Assembly (NCBI GenBank): GCA_031180825.1
Contig: JAPSLM010000001.1
Span: 186,001 to 250,000, forward strand
Reading direction: 5' to 3'
Source of the DNA: Paenibacillus sp.
Lineage (GTDB): Bacteria; Bacillota; Bacilli; Paenibacillales; NBRC-103111
Length of the DNA: 64,000 nucleotides
Shown: positions 16,529-25,309 of the stretch, piece after piece
Layout of the letters: every line of letters starts with the position of its first letter
Numbering within the stretch: the first letter of the stretch is position 1
Program-made: the position numbers and the translations under genes
The notes under the pieces: model-generated
Databases searched by the model: none
Seen by the model: the letters and a program-made list of their open reading frames with translations, nothing else
What the model was told of the DNA's origin: nothing

Positions 16529-17491
16529 ATGGATCAACAGACCACGGTAAAAGTCACACTGAAAAATACGGCCGAAGCCCTTGCCCTCTTCGGGCCGCAG
16601 GACAAATTCCTGCACCTGATCGAGCAGCATACGCAGGCCGCCATCTTTACCCGCGAGGAAGAAATCGTCATCCAAGGCCAGGCGGCCGATACGGCGCGCC
16701 TCGAGCAGCTGTTCACGGTGCTGCTGGAGCTGATCCGCAACCAATACGCGCTGACGGAGCGGGACATTCATTACGCGATCGATCTGGCCAAAGACATGAA
16801 GGCCGATCAGCTGCTCGATCTGTTTAAAGGCGAGATCGCCGTTACCCACAAAGGCAAGCCGATCCGCATCAAGACGATCGGGCAGAAGCAGTATGTGAGC
16901 GAAATCAAGAAAAAGGATATCGTCTTCGGGATCGGACCGGCCGGCACGGGCAAAACGTACATCGCCGTCGTGCTCGCCGTCTCCGCGCTCAAGGAAGGCA
17001 AAGTGAAGCGGATCGTGCTGACGAGACCCGCGGTCGAAGCGGGCGAAAGCCTCGGCTTTTTGCCCGGCGACCTGCAGGAAAAGGTTGACCCCTATTTGCG
17101 TCCATTGTATGATGCTCTTAACGACGTGCTCGGGCCGGAGCAGGTGCTCAAATCGCTGGAGCGCGGCCTTATCGAGATCGCTCCGCTCGCCTATATGCGC
17201 GGACGGACGCTCGACGATTCGTTCATCATTTTGGACGAAGCGCAGAATACGACGCCCGAGCAGATGAAGATGTTTTTGACACGCCTCGGATTCGGATCGA
17301 AGATGGTCATTACCGGCGACGTGACGCAGATCGACCTCCCGCGGGGCAAGTCGTCGGGACTGGTGGAGGCGCAGCGTATTCTGGGGAACATCGAAGAGCT
17401 CGGATTTATCCGGTTTGCCGAGCAGGACGTTGTCAGACATTCGTTAGTGCAAAAAATCATCATGGCCTATAATGAGGACAAAGAAGGCTGA
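16529..17491 (+). CDS. phoH: PhoH-like ATPase (YbeZ type)
   Basis: PhoH-family P-loop ATPase of 320 aa. In many bacteria it is encoded beside ybeY and is thought to act with it in rRNA and RNA metabolism. Walker A is GPAGTGKTY, Walker B FIILDEAQNTTPEQM, with the RPAVEAGESLGFLPGD and ITGDVTQIDLP motifs. ATG 16529 is the first in-frame ATG after a stop, but GGAGGAGAG lies about 15 bases upstream, so initiation could also involve the in-frame CTG at 16523. It heads the phoH-yqfF-ybeY-dgkA-cdd-era run. A second PhoH protein with a PIN domain is encoded at 44819. Confidence 0.93.
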   Translation: MDQQTTVKVTLKNTAEALALFGPQDKFLHLIEQHTQAAIFTREEEIVIQGQAADTARLEQLFTVLLELIRNQYALTERDIHYAIDLAKDMKADQLLDLFKGEIAVTHKGKPIRIKTIGQKQYVSEIKKKDIVFGIGPAGTGKTYIAVVLAVSALKEGKVKRIVLTRPAVEAGESLGFLPGDLQEKVDPYLRPLYDALNDVLGPEQVLKSLERGLIEIAPLAYMRGRTLDDSFIILDEAQNTTPEQMKMFLTRLGFGSKMVITGDVTQIDLPRGKSSGLVEAQRILGNIEELGFIRFAEQDVVRHSLVQKIIMAYNEDKEG

Positions 17492-17511
17492 GAAAGGGCT
17501 GACCTTTCGTC

Positions 17512-19794
17512 ATGAACAACCGCGTTTCCATTCAAGGCAAATTTCAATACCGGCTTGCCGGCTGGAGATACAGCGCCATTGTGCGCTTTCTTCTGTTTTT
17601 AGCGCTTGCCGTCGTGTTTTACGTCTCTTTGCTTCACCGGATTGTGCCGCAAACCTACGACATTCAGTTGGAAAGCGTGACGGAGAAGGATATTCTGGCC
17701 CCCAGGGCGATTGCAAACGAAGTAGCGACGGAAAAAGCGAAGGAGGAAGCGGCCGCGCGGGTGCAGCCGGTGTATAAAATCGCTCCGCTGCGTAACGAAG
17801 CGGCGGTCGAAGCGATTTTTGAAAAGCTGCAGCAGATCAACAGCGATGCGGAGGTTTCTGTCGCCGACAAAGTCAACATTTACAAGACGGTCATTCCGAC
17901 GATCCTTCAGGACCATTTTGACCGTCAGATTAAAACCTTCGCGGACAGCGGCCAATACAACGATCTGCTGCTTGCCGAAATGCGCAAGAGCATCCGCGAG
18001 CAGCAGTACCGGATTCCCGAGGAAGCATTCTACAAAATTCCGCGGCTGACCAAAGAAGATCTGACCGATATGCAGCCCGTGGCCAACCGAATCGTCGAAA
18101 AGCTGATGAGCGACCAGATCACGGATGCGCAGACGGCCCGGGTCAAGGTGCCGGAATTGGTGAACGCTTCGACGCTGACCAAGAACAACGCGCGCGAGCT
18201 CGTTCAGGAGCTGGTGCGGGCGTCGCTTTCGCCGAACAAGTTTTACGATCAAAAAGGAACCGAGGAAGCAAAAGGACATGCGCGCGACAGCGTCAAGCCG
18301 GTGATGATCAACAAAAACGAAGTGCTGGTTCCCGTGGGCGAAAAAGTCACGGAAGAACTGTACCAACGTTTGGCATCGCTCGATTTGCTGAAAGACGAAG
18401 CCAGCTATTGGCCGAATCTCGGACTCTTTTTATTTATCGTCTTGTGCTGTCTTTTTTTGTATATGTATGTCAGACAAAGCACGCTCCCGATCAATCATAA
18501 TAACGCCCAGTTGTTCATGTACGTGCTGATCGTCGTTTTGACGATTGCCGGAATGAAGCTGTTCTCGCTGCTGCAAAATTTGGATTACCCGTATATCAGC
18601 TTTTTGGCTCCGACGGCGATGGGAGCCATGATGATCACGATACTGCTCAATTCCCACCTTGCTTTTGTGACGGCCGTCGTTTTGAGCGTCATTTCCAGCG
18701 TTGTGTTTAATTCGGATCATCTTGCGTTCGATTACAAATACGGTCTGCTGACGCTGACCAGCTCGTTTGCGGCGATTTTCTCGATCCAGCGGGCGAGCCA
18801 GCGCTCCTCGATCCTGAAGGCGGGGATGATGGTCTCGCTGTTCGCTCTGGCGCTCGTATCCGCGCTGCTGCTGCTCGAAGATCACGAGACGAAAAACAAC
18901 GCGCTGTTTGCCGCTTCTTTCGCCTTGGGGAGCGGCCTGCTCACCGCCGTGTTCGTCATGGGCCTGCTGCCGTTTTTCGAAGTCGCCTTCGGCATCCTGT
19001 CGCCGCTTAAGCTGGTGGAGCTTTCCAATCCGAACCACCCGCTGCTGCGCAAGCTGCTGACCGAGACGCCAGGCACCTATCATCACAGCGTCATGGTCGG
19101 CAACTTGTCGGAAGCCGCGGCCGGCGCGATCGGCGCCGACGGACTGCTCTGCCGGGTCGGAGCCTATTATCACGATATCGGGAAGACGAAGCGGCCGGGT
19201 TACTTTATCGAGAATCAGTCGCATACGGAAAACCCGCACGACAAAATCGAACCTGCGCTCAGCAAATCGATCATTGTCGCTCATGCGCGCGACGGCGTCG
19301 AAATGCTGAAGGATCATAACATTCCGAAGCCGATCCGCGATATTGCGGAGCAGCATCATGGCACGACGCTGCTGCAATATTTTTATCATAAAGCGAAAAA
19401 GCTTGCCGAAGAGCGTCAGGAAAAGCCGCCGGAGGAGGCGGAGTACCGCTATCCCGGCCCGAAGGCCCAGACGAAGGAAGCGGCGATCGTCGGTATCGCC
19501 GATTGCGTCGAGGCGGCCGTCCGTTCCTTGCGCAATCCGACCGTCGAACAGATCGACTCGATGGTGCGCAAAATTATCAAAAACCGGCTAGACGACGGCC
19601 AATTTAACGAATGCGATCTGACGATCAAGGAACTGGATCAGATCGTTAAGGCTTTAAACGAAACGCTGCTCGGCATTTTCCACTCGCGGATCGAATACCC
19701 TGCGGATATGCCGGAGCAGGAAACGGCAGAGAAGCAGGTAAAGCCGAAGCCCGAAGCGAAAATGTCCGAAACGAAGAAAGAGGTGAAGCCATGA
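17512..19794 (+). CDS. pgpH: c-di-AMP phosphodiesterase PgpH (7TM-HD family)
   Basis: HDED-7TM-HD membrane phosphodiesterase, 760 aa, equivalent to B. subtilis YqfF/PgpH, which hydrolyses cyclic di-AMP. It has an N-terminal helix (FLLFLALAVVFYVSLL), a large extracellular domain (about 50-300), seven transmembrane helices (about 300-500) and a cytoplasmic HD domain. Metal ligands His524-His525 and His554-Asp555 (HDIGKTKRP) are visible. The Lys/Glu-rich tail is variable. The stop overlaps the ybeY start (ATGA), implying translational coupling. Confidence 0.94.
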   Translation: MNNRVSIQGKFQYRLAGWRYSAIVRFLLFLALAVVFYVSLLHRIVPQTYDIQLESVTEKDILAPRAIANEVATEKAKEEAAARVQPVYKIAPLRNEAAVEAIFEKLQQINSDAEVSVADKVNIYKTVIPTILQDHFDRQIKTFADSGQYNDLLLAEMRKSIREQQYRIPEEAFYKIPRLTKEDLTDMQPVANRIVEKLMSDQITDAQTARVKVPELVNASTLTKNNARELVQELVRASLSPNKFYDQKGTEEAKGHARDSVKPVMINKNEVLVPVGEKVTEELYQRLASLDLLKDEASYWPNLGLFLFIVLCCLFLYMYVRQSTLPINHNNAQLFMYVLIVVLTIAGMKLFSLLQNLDYPYISFLAPTAMGAMMITILLNSHLAFVTAVVLSVISSVVFNSDHLAFDYKYGLLTLTSSFAAIFSIQRASQRSSILKAGMMVSLFALALVSALLLLEDHETKNNALFAASFALGSGLLTAVFVMGLLPFFEVAFGILSPLKLVELSNPNHPLLRKLLTETPGTYHHSVMVGNLSEAAAGAIGADGLLCRVGAYYHDIGKTKRPGYFIENQSHTENPHDKIEPALSKSIIVAHARDGVEMLKDHNIPKPIRDIAEQHHGTTLLQYFYHKAKKLAEERQEKPPEEAEYRYPGPKAQTKEAAIVGIADCVEAAVRSLRNPTVEQIDSMVRKIIKNRLDDGQFNECDLTIKELDQIVKALNETLLGIFHSRIEYPADMPEQETAEKQVKPKPEAKMSETKKEVKP

Positions 19795-20351
19795 GCCTGA
19801 AGCTTTCATGGAACAGCGAACAAACCGCTTACGAGATTACGCCGGCTCTCATCGAGAAGCTGGAAACGCTGCTTCGCCTTGCGGGCAAGCAGGAAGTGGT
19901 GCCGGATGGCGAAGTGGCGTTGACGTTCGTCGACGACGAGGCGATTCAAGAGCTCAACAAGCAGTACCGGGGACTGGATAAGCCGACGGATGTGCTGTCA
20001 TTCGCCATGCGGGAAATGGGCGAAGACGAGATCGAGATCATTTACGGCGACGACGGCTTCGAGGAAGTCGAGTACGCCGGCGAGACGGGCGGAGACGAGT
20101 CCGGAACGGCAGAGGATGAGGACGGCGAGGAAGACGGCTACGAAGAGCCTCTCGGCGATATCATCATCTCGGTACCGCGGGCGATCGCCCAGGCGGACGA
20201 ATACGGCCATTCGGTCGAGCGGGAGCTCGGGTTTCTGTTCGTTCACGGCTTTCTGCATTTGATCGGTTACGATCATCAGGACGAGGAAGAAGAGAAGGTC
20301 ATGTTCGACAAGCAGGAGCGAATTTTGCAGCAGGCGGGATTGACGCGGTGA
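19791..20351 (+). CDS. ybeY: endoribonuclease/rRNA maturation factor YbeY, with acidic insert
   Basis: YbeY metalloenzyme involved in 16S rRNA 3' maturation and ribosome quality control. The zinc site is complete: His152, His156 and His162 in HGFLHLIGYDH. At 186 aa it is longer than the usual 150-165. The extra length is a very acidic insert (about residues 80-122, rich in Asp, Glu and Gly) between the LSFAM and LGDIIIS strands. The ATG overlaps the pgpH stop, and the following gene starts at its own stop (GTGA). Confidence 0.93.
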   Translation: MSLKLSWNSEQTAYEITPALIEKLETLLRLAGKQEVVPDGEVALTFVDDEAIQELNKQYRGLDKPTDVLSFAMREMGEDEIEIIYGDDGFEEVEYAGETGGDESGTAEDEDGEEDGYEEPLGDIIISVPRAIAQADEYGHSVERELGFLFVHGFLHLIGYDHQDEEEEKVMFDKQERILQQAGLTR

Positions 20352-21046
20352 AGCAGCCGGTCAAATGGCAGCGCAGCTTTCGGTACGCTTACGAAGGCGT
20401 CAAATACGCACTTGCGACCCAGCGGAACATGAAATTTCATTTTTTCGCCGCTTTGGTCATCCTGGCGCTTGCCTTGTTCTTCGGCCTGCCGAAGACGGAT
20501 ATTTTATTTATTTTACTCGCCGTCACGCTCATGATTGTGACGGAATTGATCAACACCGCCGTGGAAAAAGCGGTCGATCTGGCGATGCCGGACCTGCATC
20601 CCTTGGCGAAAATCGCCAAGGACGTGGCTGCCGCTTCCGTATTGGTCACGGCAGCTTTTGCGGCCGTAACGGGAATGATCGTATTTTACGATCCGATCGA
20701 ACGGCTGATTCAAACGGGCCGGGCGGGAGGCCATCCCATTACCGCGGGAACGGTATGGATTTTGCTCAGCTTGGTCATCCTGACAGTGATTGTGGTGCAG
20801 ACCCGCTTTTCCTCCAAAGGGAATTGGGTGAAGCCGAGCCTGCTGACGGCCGTCGCTTTTGCGGTCGCCGCCCTGATCGCTTGCCGGGTTCAAGATACGC
20901 TGGTCGCTTTACTGGGCTTTTTATTGGCCGTGGTGCTGCTTCTGGCGCTTCACGACAAACGCAAGCGTCCCTTCGGCTCGCTGCTGCTCGGCGCGCTGCT
21001 TGGCGGATTCGTTGCGGTACTCGCCTATTATTTATATCCCATGTAG
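20348..21046 (+). CDS. dgkA: undecaprenol/diacylglycerol kinase DgkA with extra C-terminal membrane domain
   Basis: Residues 1-120 form a DgkA-type lipid kinase (in Bacillus an undecaprenol kinase recycling the wall lipid carrier). The three-helix core has the catalytic ELINTAVEKAVDL and the AKIAKDVAAAS motif. B. subtilis DgkA is about 123 aa; here about 110 residues follow with several more hydrophobic helices (WILLSLVILTVIVV onward, ending FVAVLAYYLYPM). The extension does not show PAP2 phosphatase motifs that I can recognise. GTG start overlaps the ybeY stop; no separate ribosome site is needed. Confidence 0.9.
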   Translation: MKQPVKWQRSFRYAYEGVKYALATQRNMKFHFFAALVILALALFFGLPKTDILFILLAVTLMIVTELINTAVEKAVDLAMPDLHPLAKIAKDVAAASVLVTAAFAAVTGMIVFYDPIERLIQTGRAGGHPITAGTVWILLSLVILTVIVVQTRFSSKGNWVKPSLLTAVAFAVAALIACRVQDTLVALLGFLLAVVLLLALHDKRKRPFGSLLLGALLGGFVAVLAYYLYPM

Positions 21047-21067
21047 GTTGCAAAGGGGGAGCTTCTC

Positions 21068-21484
21068 TTGGAAAAAACGGAATTGATCGCCTTGGCCAGA
21101 ACGGCGAGAGAGCAAGCATACACGCCATATTCCCATTTCAAAGTCGGCAGCGCTTTGCTGGATTCCAAAGGGCGGGTACATCTGGGCTGCAACGTGGAAA
21201 ACGCCGCCTACGGCCCGACGAACTGCGCCGAACGCACGGCGTTATTCCGCGCGATCGCGGACGGCGAACAGGCGAAGTCGTTCCGGGCCATAGCGGTTAT
21301 CGGGGATACGCTTCAGCCGATTTCGCCTTGCGGCGTATGCCGGCAGGTGCTGGTCGAGCTGTGCCCGCCGGATATGCCGGTATATCTGGCGAATTTGAAA
21401 GGGGATATCAGCGAGACAACCGTAGCCGAGCTGCTTCCCGGCGCATTCACATCTTTAGATTTGGACGGAGGAACGATTGATTAA
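21068..21484 (+). CDS. cdd: cytidine deaminase
   Basis: Zinc cytidine deaminase of 138 aa for pyrimidine salvage (cytidine or deoxycytidine to uridine or deoxyuridine). Zinc and catalytic motifs NCAERTALF and PCGVCRQVL are intact, as is the substrate segment [10 protein letters not shown]. The start is TTG at 21068 after AAAGGGGGAGCTTCTC. Its stop codon shares its last A with the ATG of era. Confidence 0.95.
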   Translation: MEKTELIALARTAREQAYTPYSHFKVGSALLDSKGRVHLGCNVENAAYGPTNCAERTALFRAIADGEQAKSFRAIAVIGDTLQPISPCGVCRQVLVELCPPDMPVYLANLKGDISETTVAELLPGAFTSLDLDGGTID

Positions 21485-22398
21485 TGTCTTCGAACAGCAA
21501 GGCTGACTCTAAATTCAAATCGGGCTTTGTGGCGATTATCGGACGGCCGAACGTCGGCAAATCGACGCTGATGAACCAGGTGATCGGCCAAAAGATTGCC
21601 ATTATGTCCGATAAGCCCCAGACGACCCGAAACAAAATTCACGGCGTCTATACGACGGACCAGGCGCAGATCGTCTTTTTGGATACGCCCGGCATCCATA
21701 AGCCGCAATCGAAGCTCGGCGATTATATGATCAGAGCGGCGGAAAGCGCGCTTAGCGAAGTTGACGCGATCCTCTTTTTGATCGATGTGGTCGAAGGCTT
21801 GGGCGGCGGGGACAGGTATATTATCGAGACGCTGAAAAAGGTGACAACGCCGGTCATTCTTGTGATGAACAAAATCGACCAGATTCACCCGGAAGCGCTC
21901 CTGTCGGTCATTACGACCTATAAGGATCTGTATCCTTTTGCCGAAATTGTGCCGATCTCGGCCATGCATGGCAATAACGTCAATACGCTTTTGGAGCAGA
22001 TCATCAAATTTTTGCCCGAAGGACCGCAGTATTACCCTGCGGATCAAGTGACGGACCATCCGGAGCAGTTCGTATGCGCGGAGCTGATCCGGGAGAAAAT
22101 CCTTCATCTGACCCGGGAGGAAATTCCGCATTCGATTGCGGTTTCCATTGAAGACATGCGCGTCGAGCCCAACGGCGTCGTTCATATTTCGGCGGTCATT
22201 TACGTCGAGCGTGACTCGCAGAAGGGCATCATCATCGGCAAAAAGGGAGCGCTTCTGAAAGAAGTCGGACAAAAGGCGCGGGCCGATATCGAAGCGCTTC
22301 TCGGTTCGAAGACGTTCCTGGAGCTGTGGGTCAAAGTGAAGAAGGACTGGCGCAATCAGGACCGGGTTCTGCGGGATCTCGGCTTCCGGCATGAATAG
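21484..22398 (+). CDS. era: GTPase Era
   Basis: Essential 30S-assembly GTPase, 304 aa. The N-terminal G domain shows GRPNVGKST (G1), DTPGIHKP (G3) and NKID (G4). The C-terminal KH domain includes [15 protein letters not shown], which binds the 3' end of 16S rRNA. Its role complements the neighbouring YbeY. The ATG overlaps the cdd stop (TAATG). Confidence 0.97.
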   Translation: MSSNSKADSKFKSGFVAIIGRPNVGKSTLMNQVIGQKIAIMSDKPQTTRNKIHGVYTTDQAQIVFLDTPGIHKPQSKLGDYMIRAAESALSEVDAILFLIDVVEGLGGGDRYIIETLKKVTTPVILVMNKIDQIHPEALLSVITTYKDLYPFAEIVPISAMHGNNVNTLLEQIIKFLPEGPQYYPADQVTDHPEQFVCAELIREKILHLTREEIPHSIAVSIEDMRVEPNGVVHISAVIYVERDSQKGIIIGKKGALLKEVGQKARADIEALLGSKTFLELWVKVKKDWRNQDRVLRDLGFRHE

Positions 22399-22560
22399 AC
22401 CGGCGTATCGGCCTGTTTCAAGCAGGGTCCGCCGCGGTTAATTCAATCATAACCAGGCAAACAATACATGGCAGTTTTTGCAGAGCATACTTCGCATCGG
22501 ATCGATCCATCCTAATCCTAGAAACAAGTTGTAGTCATGTCATCAAGGGGAGGATGTACC

Positions 22561-22704
22561 ATGAAAGATTTTTCGTGGAAGTACTTTTCAATGACTGGAG
22601 ATGTGGATGCTTACCTGCTATACAAAGAAGTAAATACCCGGGACGGGGACGAGGCGGAGCCGGAAGAAGAGGACGCCTTGGACGCTTCCGATTGGGTACA
22701 GTAG
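22561..22704 (+). CDS. yqzL: YqzL-family small protein
   Basis: A 47-aa protein starting MKDFSWKYFSMTGDVDAYLL with an acidic tail ending ASDWVQ. It matches the small YqzL family found between era and recO in Bacillales, which is also 47 aa in B. subtilis. ATG 22561 follows AAGGGGAGGATGTACC. Function unknown. recO begins about 50 bp later and probably shares its transcript. Confidence 0.85.
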   Translation: MKDFSWKYFSMTGDVDAYLLYKEVNTRDGDEAEPEEEDALDASDWVQ

Positions 22705-22755
22705 GTTTCGCCCAATATCAGGTTGCCGGCGCGGTAACGCAGGGAGAGGCTGCAG

Positions 22756-23502
22756 GTGCAGTACAGAGTTCAAGGGATCGTAATCCGAAGCATGGATTAT
22801 GGAGAAGGCAATAAAATTATTACGCTGTTTACCCGGGAGCACGGAAAGCTTAGTGTCGTGGCCCGGGGCGCCAAAAAAGTGAAAAGCCGTTACGGGTCTT
22901 CCGCCCAGCTGTTTACATGCGGCGACTACTTGTTTTTCAAATCCGGGCAGCTCGGCACGCTGAATCATGCGGAAATTATCGAGCCTTTTCATAAAATAAG
23001 GGAAGATCTGCATAAGGCTGCCCATGCTTCCTATCTGTCGGAGCTGACCGACCGGATGTTGGGGGATCAAGAGGGGCAGCCTTTTTTATACGATCAGCTG
23101 AAAGCCAGCTTGCAGGCGATTCAGGAAGACAAGGACTTGCAGATTATCGACCATCTGTACGAAATGAAAATGTGTGTCCTGGCCGGATATACGCCCGAGC
23201 TGGAGCAATGCGTCGTTTGCCGCGAGCATGCGGAACCGTTTGCCATCAGCGTCGGCCTGGGCGGATTGCTGTGCGAGCGCTGCAAGCTGCGGGACCCGCA
23301 AGCGTTCCCGCTGACGCCCGGCGTATATAAGCTGCTGCGGCTGTTCGTCCAAATGGATGTGCGCCGGCTCGGTCAAATCGACGTGAAGCCGCAGACGAAG
23401 CAGCTGCTCAAGACGATTATGCGGGCTTATTTCGATACGCATGTCGGACTGAAACTCAAATCGCGAGATTTCTTGGATCAAATGGACAAATACGGCGTTT
23501 AG
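22756..23502 (+). CDS. recO: DNA repair protein RecO
   Basis: RecO, 248 aa, anneals single strands and with RecR/RecF loads RecA. The N-terminal OB fold begins M(V)QYRVQGIVIRSMDYGEGNKI. A zinc-binding set of Cys pairs (CVVC...CERC) lies in the middle of the C-terminal helical domain. The start is GTG at 22756 after GGGAGAGGCTGCAG. It is the last gene before a long structured intergenic region. Confidence 0.95.
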   Translation: MQYRVQGIVIRSMDYGEGNKIITLFTREHGKLSVVARGAKKVKSRYGSSAQLFTCGDYLFFKSGQLGTLNHAEIIEPFHKIREDLHKAAHASYLSELTDRMLGDQEGQPFLYDQLKASLQAIQEDKDLQIIDHLYEMKMCVLAGYTPELEQCVVCREHAEPFAISVGLGGLLCERCKLRDPQAFPLTPGVYKLLRLFVQMDVRRLGQIDVKPQTKQLLKTIMRAYFDTHVGLKLKSRDFLDQMDKYGV

Positions 23503-23510
23503 CTAATTAA

Positions 23511-23539
23511 TTGACATGTTTTTACCCCAATGCTATTAT
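23511..23539 (+). promoter_or_regulatory. sigma-A-like promoter downstream of recO
   Basis: TTGACA (23511-23516) and TATTAT (23534-23539) are separated by 17 bp; an overlapping TATAAT at 23537 is also present. It directly precedes a run of hairpins with no coding capacity. Confidence 0.7.
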
Positions 23540-23547
23540 AATATGAT

Positions 23548-23732
23548 ACATCCGTTAGAAAACCTCTTGTTACGAAGTCTAGCAGCGACTTTGTCAGCGG
23601 GGTTTTTTGCTGTCCGGAAGAGAAGCTCTTTGTCCCGGACAGCGTGTTTAAGCGAAGTCTTGAAACATTTTTTGCCACTGCAACGTAGTAATGAATAGAC
23701 AGGCCGATCTTTCCTAACGATCGGCCTTTGTT
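23548..23732 (+). ncRNA. candidate structured RNA of unknown class between recO and ppsR
   Basis: About 185 nt between a good promoter and a clear terminator, with no plausible gene. Four consecutive hairpins are visible. H1 (23559-23606): AAAACCTC / GGGGTTTT enclosing GAAGTC / GACTTT, then T. H2 (23609-23643): GCTGTCCGG / CCGGACAGC, 9 bp perfect. H3 (23644-23668): GTGTTT-AAG / CTT-AAACAT, then six T. H4 (23702-23726): GGCCGATC / GATCGGCC, then TTT. H1 and H3 each look like terminators on their own. No T-box core (GGGTGGNACCGCG) is present although glyQS occupy this position in Bacillus. It could be an sRNA, an attenuator leader or a stack of terminators. Confidence 0.5.
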
Positions 23733-23894
23733 GCAGGCTGACAAGAGGGACTCGATCTAACTTTTTGCGATGAGAAATGTTTATGTTCGCAAATCTACCC
23801 GAAGCTGCGAAATTTGTACGCGGATTGCATAGTACCGGAGAATAGCGGCACAGTTCATCTCTGCAAAAAAAGCCAGGACGAAAGGCGGGTTCGC

Positions 23895-24707
23895 ATGGAA
23901 AGGGCGGTTAAGCCGGTAGTGTTTGTGGCATCGGATTCGGCGGGGGAAACGGGAGAAGCGGTCGTCCGGGCGGCGGCCGTGCAGTTTCATCCCCGGCAGG
24001 TGGATATTCGCCGGGTGCCTTTCCTGATCGATACGTCGGATATCGACCGGATGATCCGGACGGTGATTGAGCGCAGCGGCGCGATCGTTTTTACGCTTGT
24101 CATTCCCGAGCTGCGGGATTATTTGATCGAACAGGCGGAGCGCTACAGGATTCCTTACATCGATCTGCTCGGCCCGATCATACGGACGCTGGAGCAAACG
24201 CTGGATCAGGAGGCAAGGCATCAGCCGGGTATGATTCATAAGCTGGACGAGGATTATTTCAAGAAGGTGGAAGCGGTCGAGTTTGCCGTCAAGTATGACG
24301 ATGGCCGGGATTTTAACGGGATTTTGCAGGCGGATATCGTGCTTGTCGGGGTATCCCGCACGTCGAAGACTCCGCTGTCGATGTACCTGGCACACAAGAA
24401 ATTCAAGGTGGCCAATGTGCCGCTTGTCCCGGAAATTCAGCCTCCCGAGCAGCTGTTTACAGTGTCCGGAAAGAAGATCGTCGGTCTGCGGATCGATCCG
24501 GTCAAGCTTAATGTCATCCGCACCGAACGGCTTAAAACGCTGGGCTTGCCGGGGAATGCCACTTACGCGAACACCGAAAGGATTCATGCGGAATTGGAGT
24601 ACGCGGATAAGATTATGAAAAAAATCGGCTGCACGGTGATCGACGTTTCGAACAAGGCGGTCGAAGAAACGGCCAGCATCATCATCGATATGTACCGTTC
24701 GCGTTAG
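23895..24707 (+). CDS. ppsR: pyruvate, phosphate dikinase regulatory protein (YqfL)
   Basis: Bifunctional serine/threonine kinase and pyrophosphorylase-type regulator (DUF299) of pyruvate phosphate dikinase or PEP synthase, 270 aa. Family motifs are FVASDSAGETGEAVVRAA at the N terminus and LVGVSRTSKTPLSMYLAH, the ADP/substrate loop, near residue 155. ATG 23895 was chosen over an upstream frame opening because GGACGAAAGGCGGG precedes it and homologues begin here. In B. subtilis yqfL follows glyQS-ccpN; those genes are absent from this position. Confidence 0.93.
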   Translation: MERAVKPVVFVASDSAGETGEAVVRAAAVQFHPRQVDIRRVPFLIDTSDIDRMIRTVIERSGAIVFTLVIPELRDYLIEQAERYRIPYIDLLGPIIRTLEQTLDQEARHQPGMIHKLDEDYFKKVEAVEFAVKYDDGRDFNGILQADIVLVGVSRTSKTPLSMYLAHKKFKVANVPLVPEIQPPEQLFTVSGKKIVGLRIDPVKLNVIRTERLKTLGLPGNATYANTERIHAELEYADKIMKKIGCTVIDVSNKAVEETASIIIDMYRSR

Positions 24708-24807
24708 CGGCCGATTTTGAGGAAAGGAAGCAGGATTTTTTATCCTTTCATCGTATATAATATTACGGTAATGCTTCAGTCTTGAATTTCTTAGTCGGCG
24801 GGGACCT

Positions 24808-25269
24808 ATGACGTATAAAATTGTAGTGGATGCCGACGCGTGCCCGGTGAAGGCGGAAATTGCGCAAACGGCCATATGTTTCGGAATCCCGGTGCTGATG
24901 GTCGCCTCGTTCGATCATCGGCTGCAGCCGATGGAGGGCGTCGATATCGTTCAAGTGGACCGGTCGGATCAGTCGGTAGACCTGTATATCGTCAATTGTA
25001 TTGCTCCCGGAGATGTGCTGGTCACGCAGGATTTCGGGCTGGCCGCTTTGGCTCTTGGCAAAAAAGCGCTGGCGCTGTCGAATCGCGGCCAGACGTACAA
25101 TGAACGGACGATTGATTTTTTATTGGAACGAAGACACGAGCAGGCGAAGCAGCGCCGCGGAGGCAAGCATACGAAAGGTCCTAAAGCGTTCACCGACGAG
25201 GATCGCCAAGCCTTTCTACAAACTTTGACAAAAGTTTTGTCGGGCTTGCAGGAGAATCGGGCAAAGTAG
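24808..25269 (+). CDS. yqxD: YaiI/YqxD family protein (UPF0178)
   Basis: Conserved protein of 153 aa (DUF188). It shows the PIN-like acidic motif VVDADACPVKAEI at the N terminus and VTQDFGLAALAL with GQTYNERTID later, which suggest a metal-dependent nuclease fold, though the activity is not established. It lies between ppsR and dnaG as in Bacillus. Confidence 0.9.
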   Translation: MTYKIVVDADACPVKAEIAQTAICFGIPVLMVASFDHRLQPMEGVDIVQVDRSDQSVDLYIVNCIAPGDVLVTQDFGLAALALGKKALALSNRGQTYNERTIDFLLERRHEQAKQRRGGKHTKGPKAFTDEDRQAFLQTLTKVLSGLQENRAK

Positions 25270-25309
25270 CGAATACCTATACGTGTTAATTTGAATGAAG
25301 GTGGATAGG

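Noticed and set aside
23548..23732. T-box riboswitch for glyQS
   Set aside because: No T-box core sequence and no aminoacyl-tRNA synthetase gene follows.
23548..23732. 6S RNA or signal recognition particle RNA
   Set aside because: The region folds as several separate hairpins rather than one long bubble-containing stem, and lacks the conserved SRP tetraloop domain.
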